Below are positions 30,439-41,182 of a stretch of 64,000 nucleotides of DNA, one piece after another. The stretch is from Candidatus Vallotiella adelgis (GTDB taxonomy: Bacteria; Pseudomonadota; Gammaproteobacteria; Burkholderiales; Burkholderiaceae). The number at the start of each line of letters is the position of its first letter. The first letter of the stretch is position 1. Location: NCBI RefSeq assembly GCF_020541305.1, contig NZ_CP047396.1, positions 372,001 to 436,000 of the forward strand, in the 5' to 3' direction. The notes under the pieces are model-generated. The model did not search any database and was not told where the DNA came from. It was given only the letters and a program-made list of their open reading frames with translations. Made by a program: the position numbers and the translations under genes.

Positions 30439-33147
30439 CTACGCTAAGGCCTTGTCTAGGATTTCGCGCACGTCCTTCGAGTTTGCATTGTTAGCGACCT
30501 CTTCGAGTGCCGCACGCATTAGCGTGCGTAGTGCTGGTACAAACTTACGCCAGTGTTCCAACAATCGGGTCAGGCGGGCAGCAATTTGCGGATTGATAGA
30601 GTCGAGCATAATAACCTGTTCAACCCAGAATGCGTATCCAGAACCGTCCGGCAGATGAAATTGATTCGGATTGGCCAGACAAAAGCCAAAAATTAACGAC
30701 CGAACTCGGTTCGGATTCTTAAGATTAAAAGCCGGATGCTGTATCAGCTTACGCACTACATCGAGCGTGCGTTGACCTGTGCTGCTGTGTTGCTTGGCGA
30801 GCAGCGCGAACCACTTGTCGATCACTAGCGCGTTACCCTCGTAGTAATGATAGAATGTATCGAGCGCGGCCTTAGCTAAATCTTGCGCTTGGGTAGGGAT
30901 TCTTGAACATAACGCAAGTAGCGCGGCAAGCGCAGCAACACGATCGGTCATATTGTTTGCTTTATCGAACTGTGCCTGAGCAAGCGTCAATACTTCTGTC
31001 GGATTATTTAGCTCAGTAAGATACTGTAGCGCCAAATTCTTTAGTGCGCGCTTTCCAACATCAATTGAGTTTAGATCGTATGTACCTGGCGTACCGCATA
31101 CGCTATATGCAGCAAGCCAATCCCTATGTAACGTGTCTGCTAGCTTGCGCCGCATAAATTGCCGTGCCTGGTAGGCAGCGGCTGGATCGACCTCGTCCAT
31201 TTGTTCAGCTAAATAAGTCTCGGATGGTAGGGTCAGCACTTTTGCGCGGAATGCTGGCGACAGCGATTCGTCGCATAGTACAGCACTCAAAGAGGCCATG
31301 AACGCTGCCGGTAGCTCGAGTGGTAGGTTTTTCTGCGCCCGTATAGCTAGCAACAAAAATACGCGAGTAGATAGGCGCTGTCCAGCCTCCCAGCGGTTGA
31401 ATAAATCACTGTCATGCGCGAGTAGAAATGCTAATTCATCGGAGGTATAGTCATATTCTATGATTACCGGTGCGGAGAAATTACGCAATAGCGACGGCAG
31501 TGGTTTTTCAGCAACGTCGATAAACGTAAAAGACTGTTCTATTTGGATGAGCTCGAGTAAACGAGTAGTTGCCGAATGAGCTTTATCTGGCTCGCCTTGT
31601 AGGCGTAGTAATATATCATGTCCCTGTGCATCAATCAGGCCTAGCGAGAAAGGGATCGGGAGTGGCTTATTTTGCGTTTGCACGAGATGTGGAGGCAATC
31701 CACTATAATGCTGTGTCAGTGTCAAAGTAAAGGTGCGGGACACCATATTATAGGCGGTACGCACCGCTACGCGGGGCGTACCGCCTTGGCTGTACCAGCG
31801 TTCGAACTGAGCTAAATCTCGGTGGTTCGCGTCAGCCATTGCAGCACGAAAATCATCACAGGTCACTGCCTTTCCATCATGCCGTTCGAAATATAAGTCC
31901 ATGCCTCGACGCATACCGTCACGTCCGCACAACGTCTGGTACATCCGCACGATTTCCGCCCCTTTCTCGTAGATCGTGGACGTGTAGAAGTTATTAATTT
32001 CAACATAGCTTTCCGGCCGCACCGGATGCGCCATCGGGCCGGCATCCTCAGAAAATTGCATCTGCCGCAGTACATGTACGTCATTAATCCGTTTTACAGC
32101 ACTGGCTTCCGGATTATTGGAGCCACCCGCCATGTCAGCGGAGAACTCCTGATCACGGAAGACCGTAAGCCCTTCCTTAAGACTAAGCTGAAACCAGTCA
32201 CGGCCAGTCACGCGATTGCCAGTCCAGTTATGGAAATACTCATGCCCGATGACTGATTCGATGTTCGCGAAGTCGATATCGGTTGCAGTTTGCGCATTCG
32301 CGAGCACATACTGTGCATTAAAGATGTTGAGTCCTTTATTCTCCATTGCGCCCATATTCAAGTCTCTAACGGCAACAATCATAAATCGCTCTAGATCAAG
32401 AACTCGTCCGAAGCGATACTCGTCCCAGTAAATTGCGCGCACTAACGAATCGAGTGCGTAACTAGTTTTATCTAGATCATGTAGCTCAACCCATATTTGC
32501 AGTAGTTTTTCTTTTCCATAGCACGTTGTAATCCTCTGCTCGCGAGCAACGAACGTGCCTGCGACCAGTGCAAATAAGTAACTTGGCTTAGGGAACGGAT
32601 CCTCCCACTTCGCATAATGCCAGCCATGCGGTAGCGTGCCGCTATCCAGCAAATTTCCGTTAGACAACAATACCGGATAAGCAGATTGGTCGGCACGTAA
32701 TGTTACGCGGTAAGTTGCCATTACGTCTGGCCGGTCGAGAAAGTACGTGATGCGTCGAAAGCCCTCGGCTTCGCACTGGGTGAAAAAATGGCCGTTGGAG
32801 ATATAAAGACCAGACAACATTGTATTGTCAGCGGGATAGCACACGTTCTCGATTACTAATTCGAACTCCTTGGGCAAGTTTGATAGAATGAGGCCGTCAT
32901 CATGCACTGTAAGTGCATGATGCGTACAGGCATTGACAGTTAGTGACAGTAATTTCAATGCTTCGCCAGCTAATTTAAGGTCAGCAACAACGTCACTGGA
33001 CTGAGGATTACGTTGCACGTGTAGTGTGCTGCGCACTAGCGTGCGTTCCGGTACGAGATCGAATTCAAGCTCTACAGTGTGGATTAGAAACGTAGGTAAT
33101 GTGTAATCTTCACGGCGGATGACGGTAGCTTTAGTGAGCTTGGACAT
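30439..33147 (-). CDS. pepN: Aminopeptidase N (M1 family)
   Basis: Zinc metallopeptidase that trims N-terminal residues from peptides in the cytoplasm. GAMEN exopeptidase motif (NMGAMENKGLNIF, residues 266-270) and zinc site HEYFHNWTGNR (302-306) with the third ligand Glu at about 325 in SLKEGLTVF are intact. The ATG at 33147 (MSKLTKATVIRREDYTLP) gives 902 aa; E. coli PepN has 870. A perfect 11-bp hairpin (32898-32922) lies in the weakly conserved N-terminal domain. Confidence 0.96.
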   Translation of the reverse strand: MSKLTKATVIRREDYTLPTFLIHTVELEFDLVPERTLVRSTLHVQRNPQSSDVVADLKLAGEALKLLSLTVNACTHHALTVHDDGLILSNLPKEFELVIENVCYPADNTMLSGLYISNGHFFTQCEAEGFRRITYFLDRPDVMATYRVTLRADQSAYPVLLSNGNLLDSGTLPHGWHYAKWEDPFPKPSYLFALVAGTFVAREQRITTCYGKEKLLQIWVELHDLDKTSYALDSLVRAIYWDEYRFGRVLDLERFMIVAVRDLNMGAMENKGLNIFNAQYVLANAQTATDIDFANIESVIGHEYFHNWTGNRVTGRDWFQLSLKEGLTVFRDQEFSADMAGGSNNPEASAVKRINDVHVLRQMQFSEDAGPMAHPVRPESYVEINNFYTSTIYEKGAEIVRMYQTLCGRDGMRRGMDLYFERHDGKAVTCDDFRAAMADANHRDLAQFERWYSQGGTPRVAVRTAYNMVSRTFTLTLTQHYSGLPPHLVQTQNKPLPIPFSLGLIDAQGHDILLRLQGEPDKAHSATTRLLELIQIEQSFTFIDVAEKPLPSLLRNFSAPVIIEYDYTSDELAFLLAHDSDLFNRWEAGQRLSTRVFLLLAIRAQKNLPLELPAAFMASLSAVLCDESLSPAFRAKVLTLPSETYLAEQMDEVDPAAAYQARQFMRRKLADTLHRDWLAAYSVCGTPGTYDLNSIDVGKRALKNLALQYLTELNNPTEVLTLAQAQFDKANNMTDRVAALAALLALCSRIPTQAQDLAKAALDTFYHYYEGNALVIDKWFALLAKQHSSTGQRTLDVVRKLIQHPAFNLKNPNRVRSLIFGFCLANPNQFHLPDGSGYAFWVEQVIMLDSINPQIAARLTRLLEHWRKFVPALRTLMRAALEEVANNANSKDVREILDKALA
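32898..32922. repeat. Perfect hairpin in pepN, 11-bp arms, 3-nt loop
   Basis: catcatgcact, loop gta, then the exact complement, encoding the unusual segment HHALTVHDD at about residues 76-84 from the chosen start. Confidence 0.88.
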
Positions 33148-35088
33148 AGCATATCTGTCGAAAAGCAATGCAATGGAAATCAATTCAGATAGCGGGTGAA
33201 GCTGAGGGTATCATTGCATGCATACATAGAATAGTCTCATTGAGACGTATTCGTAATGTCGTATTCACGTGCACAGTTCGGCGGCAGAAGTGTATTGAAC
33301 AGTATGGCTTATAGGACATAGTTCGCTAGCCCACTTATCGCGTCACTCGTTCTACTAGGCTGGTAGCTAAGCTGATACGGCGACCCATACCAGATCACTG
33401 TAATGCTGCCGATTGCGTATCAGTCGTACCGCTGACTGTGCGAATATTTAATATTCGGCGTGCTATCCGGACTTCTCGCATAGAATAGTGCGGTTCGGCG
33501 GGTTCTACCTACCTGTCGCCAAATAGGCATGCTATCCCGGACTGTATTGTTGATGCACGAGTTGATATGCGATGAACACTCGGCTTTTAAGATGCCAGAC
33601 GCCATGTACTAAGTGCATGTAGTTCAACTAAGTAATGGGGGGGAGTTAGCGGGAGAGCGATACAGAACAGGGTCAAGTACGATGAATAAGACTACTTTTA
33701 CTCTATACTCCTCGGTAGTAAAATGCTCACCCAAGACAATTACTCATAGGCTCAAAATAATACATTGATGACTGCCAACTACCATCAGGTAAATCATAGA
33801 ACTGCTAGATAGTGCAACTATCGCAATCTATCTAACTTAAGAGAATCTATGCGCTTTACTAAAATAAATAGTAGTACGGAATAAGATTTCCTACTTCCAC
33901 ACAATACTCGTGCAGTGCTTGCAAATTCGGTAGATGGCTACTATGCAGTATCTAGCGTTCACAAGTTAATACCTGTAGTGGTTTATGCATTGTACTGGTT
34001 ACGCCCCTCTGCTCGGGTACGAGCATGATCGAAGTTTAAGAAGAATATCTCAAGAATAGGTGCGCGTTTAACCCGTAATCTACACTCGCCACCATAGCAA
34101 GGCAAGGCTCTAGATGCTGAGATGGACGAAATTCTTCAAGCGAAGCCGGTTTGATGGCTACCCACATAGCCGGTTTGATGGCTACCCACATAGCCGGTTT
34201 GATGGCTACCCACATATAAAGAAGTGTAATACTGTAGTCTTGATCGACGTCAGTTGCATATACATGAATAACCACTAAGGCGATTGTAGTCGCAGATCAC
34301 AAGAGTGGTTGTAGTTGATATAGCGCTTGAAGGCCTTCAGTGCTGGCTTGAAGGTGATTGTTATTCTAGAGAATGGTTCTCGATATTAGTAATACAGTTC
34401 TAGAGAACTGCTTATTCAATCGCTAGCCTTTTTTACTCCTTTATTAAACTAATTTAGCAGGGTCATATCGGCACCACTATAATAGTGTCGCTGAACAGCT
34501 AGGCTTTTAGTACTGACCAACGTGCAATTTATGATTTTGTTCAAAACAACAACCCGCTAACTCGTTTAGCGTTACTTAAAAGTTTTTAATACCTATTATA
34601 GCTCTCTTGAGCGAAGTCAGCTACCTCATAAACAAGCAATAGTGTATTAGTTCATCAAACGTGATAGCCGCTTACAGGTCTCCAAACAACGATATGATCG
34701 TGTGCCACACCCATCCTGCGGGGCCTCGGATAAACCGTTATCATACGATAAGCAGCAACTATAACCAATGGACTTCACTACCATCCCAAAGAGTACAGAA
34801 TAACTGCCTAGCATTCTATGCACCCATCAAAAGGTGTCTTCTAGAGAATTGTGGCTTTCTATTGTTATTCTCGGCTGTAGCAAGTCGTTCTTTGTTCTAA
34901 ATTATTGTCTTTCCTTCATAAATACCTTGTTTATTACGCGAATTCTGCTGTTATATATTCTGCTGTTATACAATTAGACAAATGCTTCATAGCGGACATA
35001 CGGCACCTACCATCACAAATATATAAAAAATCTTGCTAGGATATTTACCTCTTTAAAAAATATACTATACTATAGTAATAAGTTATAG
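33148..35088. other. 1.94 kb spacer between pepN and tRNA-Arg
   Basis: No gene recognised. Holds a threefold 24-bp tandem repeat (34144-34215) and a cluster of short palindromes around 34330-34410 (tgaaggccttca, attctagagaat, cagttctagagaactg). Confidence 0.65.
34144..34215. repeat. Tandem repeat, 3 perfect copies of 24 bp
   Basis: Unit agccggtttgatggctaccc followed by acat, at 34144-34167, 34168-34191 and 34192-34215, with no mismatch between copies. The unit length is a multiple of three, so a minus-strand frame reads through it as MWVAIKPA three times, but that frame has no other sign of being a gene. Confidence 0.95.
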
Positions 35089-35165
35089 GCGGCTGTAGCT
35101 CAGTTGGATAGAGCACTTGGCTACGAACCAAGAGGTCGTGGGTTCAAATCCTGCCAGCCGCGCCA
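35089..35165 (+). tRNA. tRNA-Arg (anticodon ACG)
   Basis: GCGGCTG acceptor, D-arm AGCTCAGTTGGATAGAGC, anticodon stem CTTGG / CCAAG with loop CTACGAA (ACG, reads CGN after inosine modification), T-arm GTGGGTTCAAATCCTGC, encoded CCA. All stems pair. Confidence 0.96.
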
Positions 35166-35326
35166 TTGCCTAAAAAAAATTTCTACTTAAAAAATTTTTT
35201 GTTTAATGCGGATAAGATACCCCCACCTCAATGGGTTGTTGTTCGGCAACTATGCACGGCATTAGAAAAATTGTCCTGCAAAGTCTCCCGAAAATGAACA
35301 GCCAATGTTGAGGATACTCTTACGCG

Positions 35327-37750
35327 TTAATAATCACTATGCTCATGTTGGTCGAATTTTTCATCGTTATTCCGATAGTCGTTTGCACGAGAAACTCGAT
35401 CACGATAAATCCAGATGATATCTAGATTTGTTCGAGTACATCGGATTACATTTGCTAAATGAGCTCGGTTACTAACCTGAATTAAGAAGCGCAGCGCTAT
35501 CGATTCTTTGGCTAAATCTTCATCCATCGCTACATGAACGATATTTGCATCACTAGCTGTGATATCAGCGGCTACGCGTGCAAAAACACCGCGTGTATTC
35601 TTCACTAGTACCTTGACTGCTACATCAAACAAACGTCCCGGATGTGGCGCCCATGAGACGTCGATCCAGCGGCTGGAGTCTCGCCGATAAATCCGCTGCG
35701 CGACACGACAATAAGTCACATGAATTGACATTCTAAGACCTATTCCAATGTAGCCCATAATCTCATCCCCAGGAATTGGTCGACAGCACGGTGATAGTTG
35801 TACTGCTACTCCCTCTGTCCCGGTGATTAATGCAGACGGCCCATCGCTCGTGTGCACCAGTACATCATGGCGAAAATTCTCATCGGAGACTCCGTCACGC
35901 CCGCTAAGCAATAACTCGATCCTCTTGGCAAGTACTGCTGCAATGCAACGCCCCAATCCGATATCGGCGAATACTTCTTGCTGAGACTTATTGCCAGTTG
36001 AGTGAGCGATCTTATCCCAGATTTCTGGCGTAACCTCGGTAAGTGATAGTCCATATGCTTTGAGTATTTCTTCTACAAGCCGCTCACCAAGTTGCACTGA
36101 CTCATTTAGGTGCATGGTCTTCAGATAGTGACGAATTGCTGAACGTGCTTTACCTGTCCGAACAAATCTGAGCCAAGTGGGGTTCGGCTTTGAGTACGGT
36201 GCTGTGATAATCTCGACGATGTCACCACTTTTAAGTGTAGTACGCAGCGGCAATAACTCGTGATTAATCTTGACAGCAATACATTTGTTACCGAGATCGC
36301 TATGTACTGAATACGCAAAATCTAGTGCAGTTGCACCACGCGGGAGCGCCATGATCTTCGATTTTGGTGTAAACACATAGACCGCGGCCGGAAACAGATC
36401 GATTTTTACATGCTCAAGGAATTCGCTGGAATCACCTGCTTCGCTCTGGATGTCAAGCAGCGACTTGAGCCACTGATGCGCCCGCTTTTGTACGTCGTTT
36501 AGATCAGTGCCACCATTTTTATACATCCAATGTGCCGCAACGCCTGCCTCGGCGATCTCATGCATCTTCAGTGTTCGAATTTGGAACTCGATGGGTGTTC
36601 CGAATGGATCGACTAGTGTAGTATGCAGTGACTGATATCCGTTGACTTTTGGAATTGCGATATAGTCTTTGAACTTGCCAAGCACCGGCTTATACAATGC
36701 ATGCAATACACTAACAGTCATATAGCATTCCATCGATGTGTCGACGACCACGCGAAAACCGTACACATCGAGCACCTGTGAGAACGACAATTTTTTGTCG
36801 CGCATTTTTCGATAAATACTGTAAATCGTTTTTTCTCGTCCAGTCACATCGGCATCAATCCTTGCTTCATATAGCGAATGCTGCACTGCCTCGAGAATCT
36901 TACCAATAACCTCCCGCCGGTTACCGCGGGTCGCTTTAACGGCTTTTTCGAGGGTTGCATACCGACGCGGATGGAAGTTCGAGAAACTCAGCTCCTGTAG
37001 CTCGCGATATGTGTTATTGAGGCCGAGACGATGTGCAATCGGGGCATAAATATGGATCGTCTCACGTGCTACCCGACGACGTTTTTCAGACGGAACAGCA
37101 TAAAGCGTGCGCATATTGTGCCGCCGGTCAGCGAGCTTGATAAGAATAACGCGAACGTCTCGTGCCATCGCAAGCAACATTTTTCGGAAGTTCTCTGCTT
37201 GTGCCTCCTCACGATTACGGAACTCTATCTTATCTAACTTAGATAGTCCGTCGACTAGTTCAGCTACCTTTGGCCCGAAACGCGCGGCTAATTCGGTCTT
37301 TGTGACACCCTGATCTTCCATAACGTCGTGTAACAGCGCAGCCATAATCGACTGCGAGTCTAGCTTCCAGTCAGCACAGATCTCGGCTACTGCCACTGGG
37401 TGAGTAATGTACGGCTCGCCGCTCTGACGATACTGACCTAAATGAGCTTCGTTGCTGAAGTGAAACGCGGTTTTAATCTCATGAATCTCGTCCAGCGTCA
37501 TGTATGAGCTTAGTTCTTCGGTCAGCTTCTCGATGGATATAGCTTCATGTTTGCACGGCTGCTTGGGTGTGACGGTTGGACCGAACAAGTGCCGATACGA
37601 TTGTTCGAGTACTGCATCGATGTACGCACGTGCAGATGACATAGTTACCTCTACACCAGCGTCATCTCCTGTAGTGTCCGTACTAACCGGCAACGTAGGC
37701 GGGCACTTCTCTACAGCTTCATTAGCTGCATACACTGCAGTAGACAGCAT
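35327..37750 (-). CDS. spoT: Bifunctional (p)ppGpp synthetase/hydrolase (SpoT/RSH)
   Basis: Makes and degrades the stringent-response alarmone. Order: N-terminal HD hydrolase (THPVAVAEI, HDVMED with His141-Asp142, KLADRRHNMRT at 205-215), synthetase (GREKTIYSIYRKMRDKK, DVYGFRVVV, NGYQSLHTTL), TGS domain (VYVFTPKSKIMALPRGATALDFAY), Zn-finger/helical part (SPCCRPIPGDEIMGYIG) and C-terminal ACT. 807 aa. Most RSH proteins have LADRLHN; here Leu is Arg (residue 210), an odd charge in the hydrolase core. Followed by rpoZ, gmk and yicC in the upstream order typical of proteobacteria. Confidence 0.95.
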   Translation of the reverse strand: MLSTAVYAANEAVEKCPPTLPVSTDTTGDDAGVEVTMSSARAYIDAVLEQSYRHLFGPTVTPKQPCKHEAISIEKLTEELSSYMTLDEIHEIKTAFHFSNEAHLGQYRQSGEPYITHPVAVAEICADWKLDSQSIMAALLHDVMEDQGVTKTELAARFGPKVAELVDGLSKLDKIEFRNREEAQAENFRKMLLAMARDVRVILIKLADRRHNMRTLYAVPSEKRRRVARETIHIYAPIAHRLGLNNTYRELQELSFSNFHPRRYATLEKAVKATRGNRREVIGKILEAVQHSLYEARIDADVTGREKTIYSIYRKMRDKKLSFSQVLDVYGFRVVVDTSMECYMTVSVLHALYKPVLGKFKDYIAIPKVNGYQSLHTTLVDPFGTPIEFQIRTLKMHEIAEAGVAAHWMYKNGGTDLNDVQKRAHQWLKSLLDIQSEAGDSSEFLEHVKIDLFPAAVYVFTPKSKIMALPRGATALDFAYSVHSDLGNKCIAVKINHELLPLRTTLKSGDIVEIITAPYSKPNPTWLRFVRTGKARSAIRHYLKTMHLNESVQLGERLVEEILKAYGLSLTEVTPEIWDKIAHSTGNKSQQEVFADIGLGRCIAAVLAKRIELLLSGRDGVSDENFRHDVLVHTSDGPSALITGTEGVAVQLSPCCRPIPGDEIMGYIGIGLRMSIHVTYCRVAQRIYRRDSSRWIDVSWAPHPGRLFDVAVKVLVKNTRGVFARVAADITASDANIVHVAMDEDLAKESIALRFLIQVSNRAHLANVIRCTRTNLDIIWIYRDRVSRANDYRNNDEKFDQHEHSDY

Positions 37751-37778
37751 GGGATATATCCGATAGGAAGTATGCTGA

Positions 37779-37982
37779 TCAGACTGGCACGTTCTTTAAC
37801 ATCTCAATGCCGATTTTTCCTTCGGCAATCTCGTGCAGCGCAAGTACTGTTGGCTTATCTTTGCTCTCGATCCTTGGTATGTGTCCCTGCGCTAATTGAC
37901 GCGCCCGGTACGTTGCTGCCAGTGCAAGCTCAAAGCGATTTGGGATATATCCAAGACAATCTTCGACTGTAATGCGAGCCAT
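37779..37982 (-). CDS. rpoZ: DNA-directed RNA polymerase, omega subunit
   Basis: Small subunit that wraps the beta-prime tail and helps polymerase assembly and ppGpp binding. [30 protein letters not shown] is diagnostic; 67 aa is the normal size. Lies between gmk and spoT (28-base gap to spoT), so ppGpp synthesis and one of its binding partners share an operon. Confidence 0.96.
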   Translation of the reverse strand: MARITVEDCLGYIPNRFELALAATYRARQLAQGHIPRIESKDKPTVLALHEIAEGKIGIEMLKNVPV

Positions 37983-38040
37983 ACTGAAATTCCTTATTTC
38001 ATTGGATCTATTTTAACTTACTGAACAGTTCATTTGCTTC

Positions 38041-38691
38041 TCATGGGAGAACACCTAGCTCGACGAACAGCTTTTTGTAGCGCACACTCTGTGATGTAAA
38101 ACGCAGCCGTGTCGCAGAAACCACGGTCCGCATTTCCGTTAATGCACAATCAAAATTCTCGTTAATCAATACGTATTCAAATTCAGGAGCATGTAAAATC
38201 TCCTTGCCGGCGGCCAACAGCCGACGCGCAATCACGTTTGGTTCGTCTTGCCCGCGCTTATGTAGACGCTTCTCAAGAACATCTAGTGATGGTGGCAAAA
38301 TAAAAATACCCACAGTATTCCGAAACTGTTTTTGCACCTGTTGCACGCCTTGCCAATCGATCTCAAGCAGTACATCTACACCACTTTTCATCTGCTCAAC
38401 GACCCATGCGCGCGATGTACCATAGTAGTTGGCGTGTACCTCAGCACTTTCGAGGAATTCACCCTGAGCACGGCGATCAAGGAAGTTGGATACTGAGATA
38501 AAATGATACTGAACACCGTTCGTCTCATTCGCTCGCGGCGGCCGAGTAGTATAGGACACCGATAATCGGATCAACGGGTCGCATGTCAATAACGCATTGA
38601 CTAGTGTTGACTTACCCGCTCCTGACGGTGCGACTACTATAAATAGGTTACCGGGATATTCTTGTATGCATGGAATACGCTTGTGCGTCAT
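38041..38691 (-). CDS. gmk: Guanylate kinase
   Basis: Phosphorylates GMP/dGMP with ATP. P-loop [37 protein letters not shown] and EHALF-type region [16 protein letters not shown], then [14 protein letters not shown] are all as in the family. 216 aa, intact; 9 bases after yicC. Confidence 0.96.
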   Translation of the reverse strand: MTHKRIPCIQEYPGNLFIVVAPSGAGKSTLVNALLTCDPLIRLSVSYTTRPPRANETNGVQYHFISVSNFLDRRAQGEFLESAEVHANYYGTSRAWVVEQMKSGVDVLLEIDWQGVQQVQKQFRNTVGIFILPPSLDVLEKRLHKRGQDEPNVIARRLLAAGKEILHAPEFEYVLINENFDCALTEMRTVVSATRLRFTSQSVRYKKLFVELGVLP

Positions 38692-38700
38692 AGTGAAAAA

Positions 38701-39645
38701 CTATTCTAAGTTTTGAACCTGCTCGCGCATTTGCTCAATCAACAGCTTTAATCTTATAGATGCGTCAGCTAATTCTTTCGATGCGGCTTTAGATCCCAGT
38801 GTGTTTGCTTCCCGGTTTAGCTCCTGCATGATAAAATCAAGCTGCTTTCCAACCCGCCCCCCCTTGCCAATCAAATGGCGAATTTCGGCTAAATGCGCGC
38901 CCAGCCGAGACAGCTCTTCTGCAATATCGATACGGATGCCGTACATTATTACCTCTTGTCGGATCCGTTCGGCGATCTCCTGATACGAAATGAGTTGTGG
39001 CGAACCATCTAACACTGCTATATTGAGTGCCGCCTTCAATCGCTCAGCAATCTTGTGCTGATAACACGCGACTAGCTCAGGCATTAGTGGAGTAATGTGG
39101 CTAATAATTTCCTCCATCTCAGCTACGTTAGCGAGCAGTATAGTCACTAATTGCGACCCCTCTCGGCTACGCGCGTTGACCAGCTCATCTAAAGCCTGCT
39201 TACTGCAGGCCAATACTGGTTTATGCAGCAATGCGGCCGACAGACCGCTGTCGACGATCACACCGGGCCAACGCAGAATTTCACCCACATGCAGGCTACC
39301 TGCACTGGGAAATGCATTACGCACGAAGCGCTCTAATGTCGCTAGATTTAGCAGTGCATCGCGGTTGAGCGACCCCGCTAGAGTTACCTGCTCACTACTG
39401 CGTTGTACATTAATACGGATGTCAACTTTGCCTCGTGAGAGACGACTCACCAGCATTCTGCGCAACATTGGCTCGCATGTACGGACCTCTTCGGGCATGC
39501 GAAAATTAAGATCGAGAAACCTTGAATTCACGGTGCGTAGCTCAATTGATATGCTAGTCATATGAGTGCTGCCATCGATCTCAGATGCGCTGTCAATGAC
39601 TAGTTCTCGCGTCACGTTTGCATAGCCTGTCATGCTGAAGATCAT
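38701..39645 (-). CDS. yicC: YicC-family endoribonuclease
   Basis: YicC proteins are endoribonucleases; in E. coli YicC promotes decay of the small RNA RyhB. The N-terminal signature SMTGYANVTREL, the middle segment ELRTVNSRFLDLNFRMPEE and the C-terminal KGGRVGKQLDFIMQELNREANTLGSKA are diagnostic. The ATG at 39645 (MIFSMTGYA, 314 aa) fits best. Immediately before gmk on the minus strand, a conserved pairing. Confidence 0.92.
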   Translation of the reverse strand: MIFSMTGYANVTRELVIDSASEIDGSTHMTSISIELRTVNSRFLDLNFRMPEEVRTCEPMLRRMLVSRLSRGKVDIRINVQRSSEQVTLAGSLNRDALLNLATLERFVRNAFPSAGSLHVGEILRWPGVIVDSGLSAALLHKPVLACSKQALDELVNARSREGSQLVTILLANVAEMEEIISHITPLMPELVACYQHKIAERLKAALNIAVLDGSPQLISYQEIAERIRQEVIMYGIRIDIAEELSRLGAHLAEIRHLIGKGGRVGKQLDFIMQELNREANTLGSKAASKELADASIRLKLLIEQMREQVQNLE

Positions 39646-39833
39646 TATGCGTCTCACGAAAAGTTTTATGAAGACTGCGATTATCGTACTGAGTTCCTAC
39701 TTATCTCAGACAGCAGTATTGCGTATAGATAAAACGCACCTGACTAAATTAAAGTAACTAGATTTAGCGCTAAGATATAAGTTTAGCTTAGTTCAGCTGT
39801 CCCCCATACATCTACTGTTTAAGTATTGCAAAT

Positions 39834-40565
39834 ATGAAAGTCCAGACTCCACGGCCTAGTAATCGTGCCGCTAATGCATTAAGAGACGTGTGTATCACAC
39901 GTCACTATACGAAACATGCCGAAGGTTCCGTGTTGATCGAATGTGGTGACACAAAAGTGATCTGTGCCGCTAGCGTGCTGGAGAAAGTTCCCGAATTTTT
40001 ACGTGATCACGGGCACGGTTGGCTCACTGCAGAGTATGGCATGCTTCCCCGAGCAACGCATACGCGCAACGATCGGGAGGCGGCACGTGGCAAGCAAACC
40101 GGACGCACGCAAGAAATACAGCGACTCATAGGTCGTGCACTGCGCGCAGTGTTTGATTTGGAGAAACTCGGTCCACGTACGCTACATATTGACTGTGACG
40201 TGATTCAGGCTGACGGCGGTACACGTTGCGCAAGCATCACCGGCGCATTCATCGCTGCACACGATGCGGTGCATACGATGCTAGCACACGGCAGGCTTGC
40301 TGCAACGCCGATTCTAGACCACGTCGCGGCAGTATCCGTCGGCATACACGGCGCAACGCCAGTGCTTGATCTAGACTATGCCGAAGACTCGCGTTGCGAT
40401 ACCGATATGACTGTAGTGTTAACTGGGTCTGGCAGATTTGTTGAGGTACAGGGCACCGCTGAAGGGAAACCATTCAACCGCGGCGAGATGAACGCACTAC
40501 TAGATCTCGCTGGATGTGGTATTACGAAACTCATTGAGCTTCAACGAAAAGCACTGCAGTTATGA
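39834..40565 (+). CDS. rph: Ribonuclease PH
   Basis: Phosphorolytic 3'-5' exoribonuclease that trims tRNA 3' ends and helps degrade structured [39 protein letters not shown]-type start, [35 protein letters not shown] and [17 protein letters not shown] are family motifs. 243 aa. Divergent from yicC across 188 bases; first gene of rph-rdgB-hemW, overlapping rdgB by ATGA. Confidence 0.96.
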   Translation: MKVQTPRPSNRAANALRDVCITRHYTKHAEGSVLIECGDTKVICAASVLEKVPEFLRDHGHGWLTAEYGMLPRATHTRNDREAARGKQTGRTQEIQRLIGRALRAVFDLEKLGPRTLHIDCDVIQADGGTRCASITGAFIAAHDAVHTMLAHGRLAATPILDHVAAVSVGIHGATPVLDLDYAEDSRCDTDMTVVLTGSGRFVEVQGTAEGKPFNRGEMNALLDLAGCGITKLIELQRKALQL

Positions 40566-41182
40566 GCAGCCATCTTAGGTCTGCGCTAGCGCGCATCGTG
40601 CTAGCATCGAACAACCCTAGCAAGTTTCGCGAATTTTCTGCGCTACATTCGCTTGGTATCGATCTTGTACCGCAGAAAGAATTGCACGTAGGCGAAGCGC
40701 TCGAACCCCATTCGACGTTCATCGAAAACGCACTGGAAAAAGCACGGCACGCGGCACGCATTACTGGATTGCCCGCGCTTGCTGATGATTCGGGACTATG
40801 CGTGCATGTCCTGGGCGGTGCCCCAGGCGTTTATTCTGCTCGGTATGCGCAATTAAGTGGTGGTGAGAAATCCGATGCAGCTAACAACGCACACTTGCTT
40901 GATATGTTGAGTGCGCATACTGATCGGCGCGCTTATTATTATTGTGCACTGGTACTAATGCGTCACGCTAATGATTCCAATCCGCTAACCTCTAATGGTC
41001 GCTGGTACGGCGAAATCCTCACCAAAGTCCGTGGTAGAAATAATTTTGGCTACGACCCGCTATTCTATCTTCCCATGCTGAAACGCAGCGTTTCCCAATT
41101 GAAGCCAGAGGTGAAAAATGTCTATAGTCATCGCGCGCGAGCACTAGCAGACTTAATAAGTCAACTAAAAGACATGCCATGA
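40562..41182 (+). CDS. rdgB: dITP/XTP pyrophosphatase (RdgB/HAM1)
   Basis: House-cleaning nucleotidase that hydrolyses dITP, ITP and XTP to monophosphates, keeping deaminated purines out of [17 protein letters not shown] at the N-terminus, [25 protein letters not shown] and [14 protein letters not shown] are the nucleotide-binding motifs. 206 aa. Overlaps rph and hemW by four bases each, so the three are translationally coupled. Confidence 0.96.
   Translation: MSSHLRSALARIVLASNNPSKFREFSALHSLGIDLVPQKELHVGEALEPHSTFIENALEKARHAARITGLPALADDSGLCVHVLGGAPGVYSARYAQLSGGEKSDAANNAHLLDMLSAHTDRRAYYYCALVLMRHANDSNPLTSNGRWYGEILTKVRGRNNFGYDPLFYLPMLKRSVSQLKPEVKNVYSHRARALADLISQLKDMP

Noticed and set aside
34036-34275. 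Minus-strand frame through the 24-bp tandem repeat, considered as a transposase fragment or repeat protein
   Set aside because: No transposase motif, no terminal inverted repeats, and the length owes a third to the tandem repeat.
35161-35215. A/T-rich self-complementary run after tRNA-Arg (aaaaaatttttt) as a terminator
   Set aside because: It lacks a G/C stem; such runs are expected by chance in this composition.
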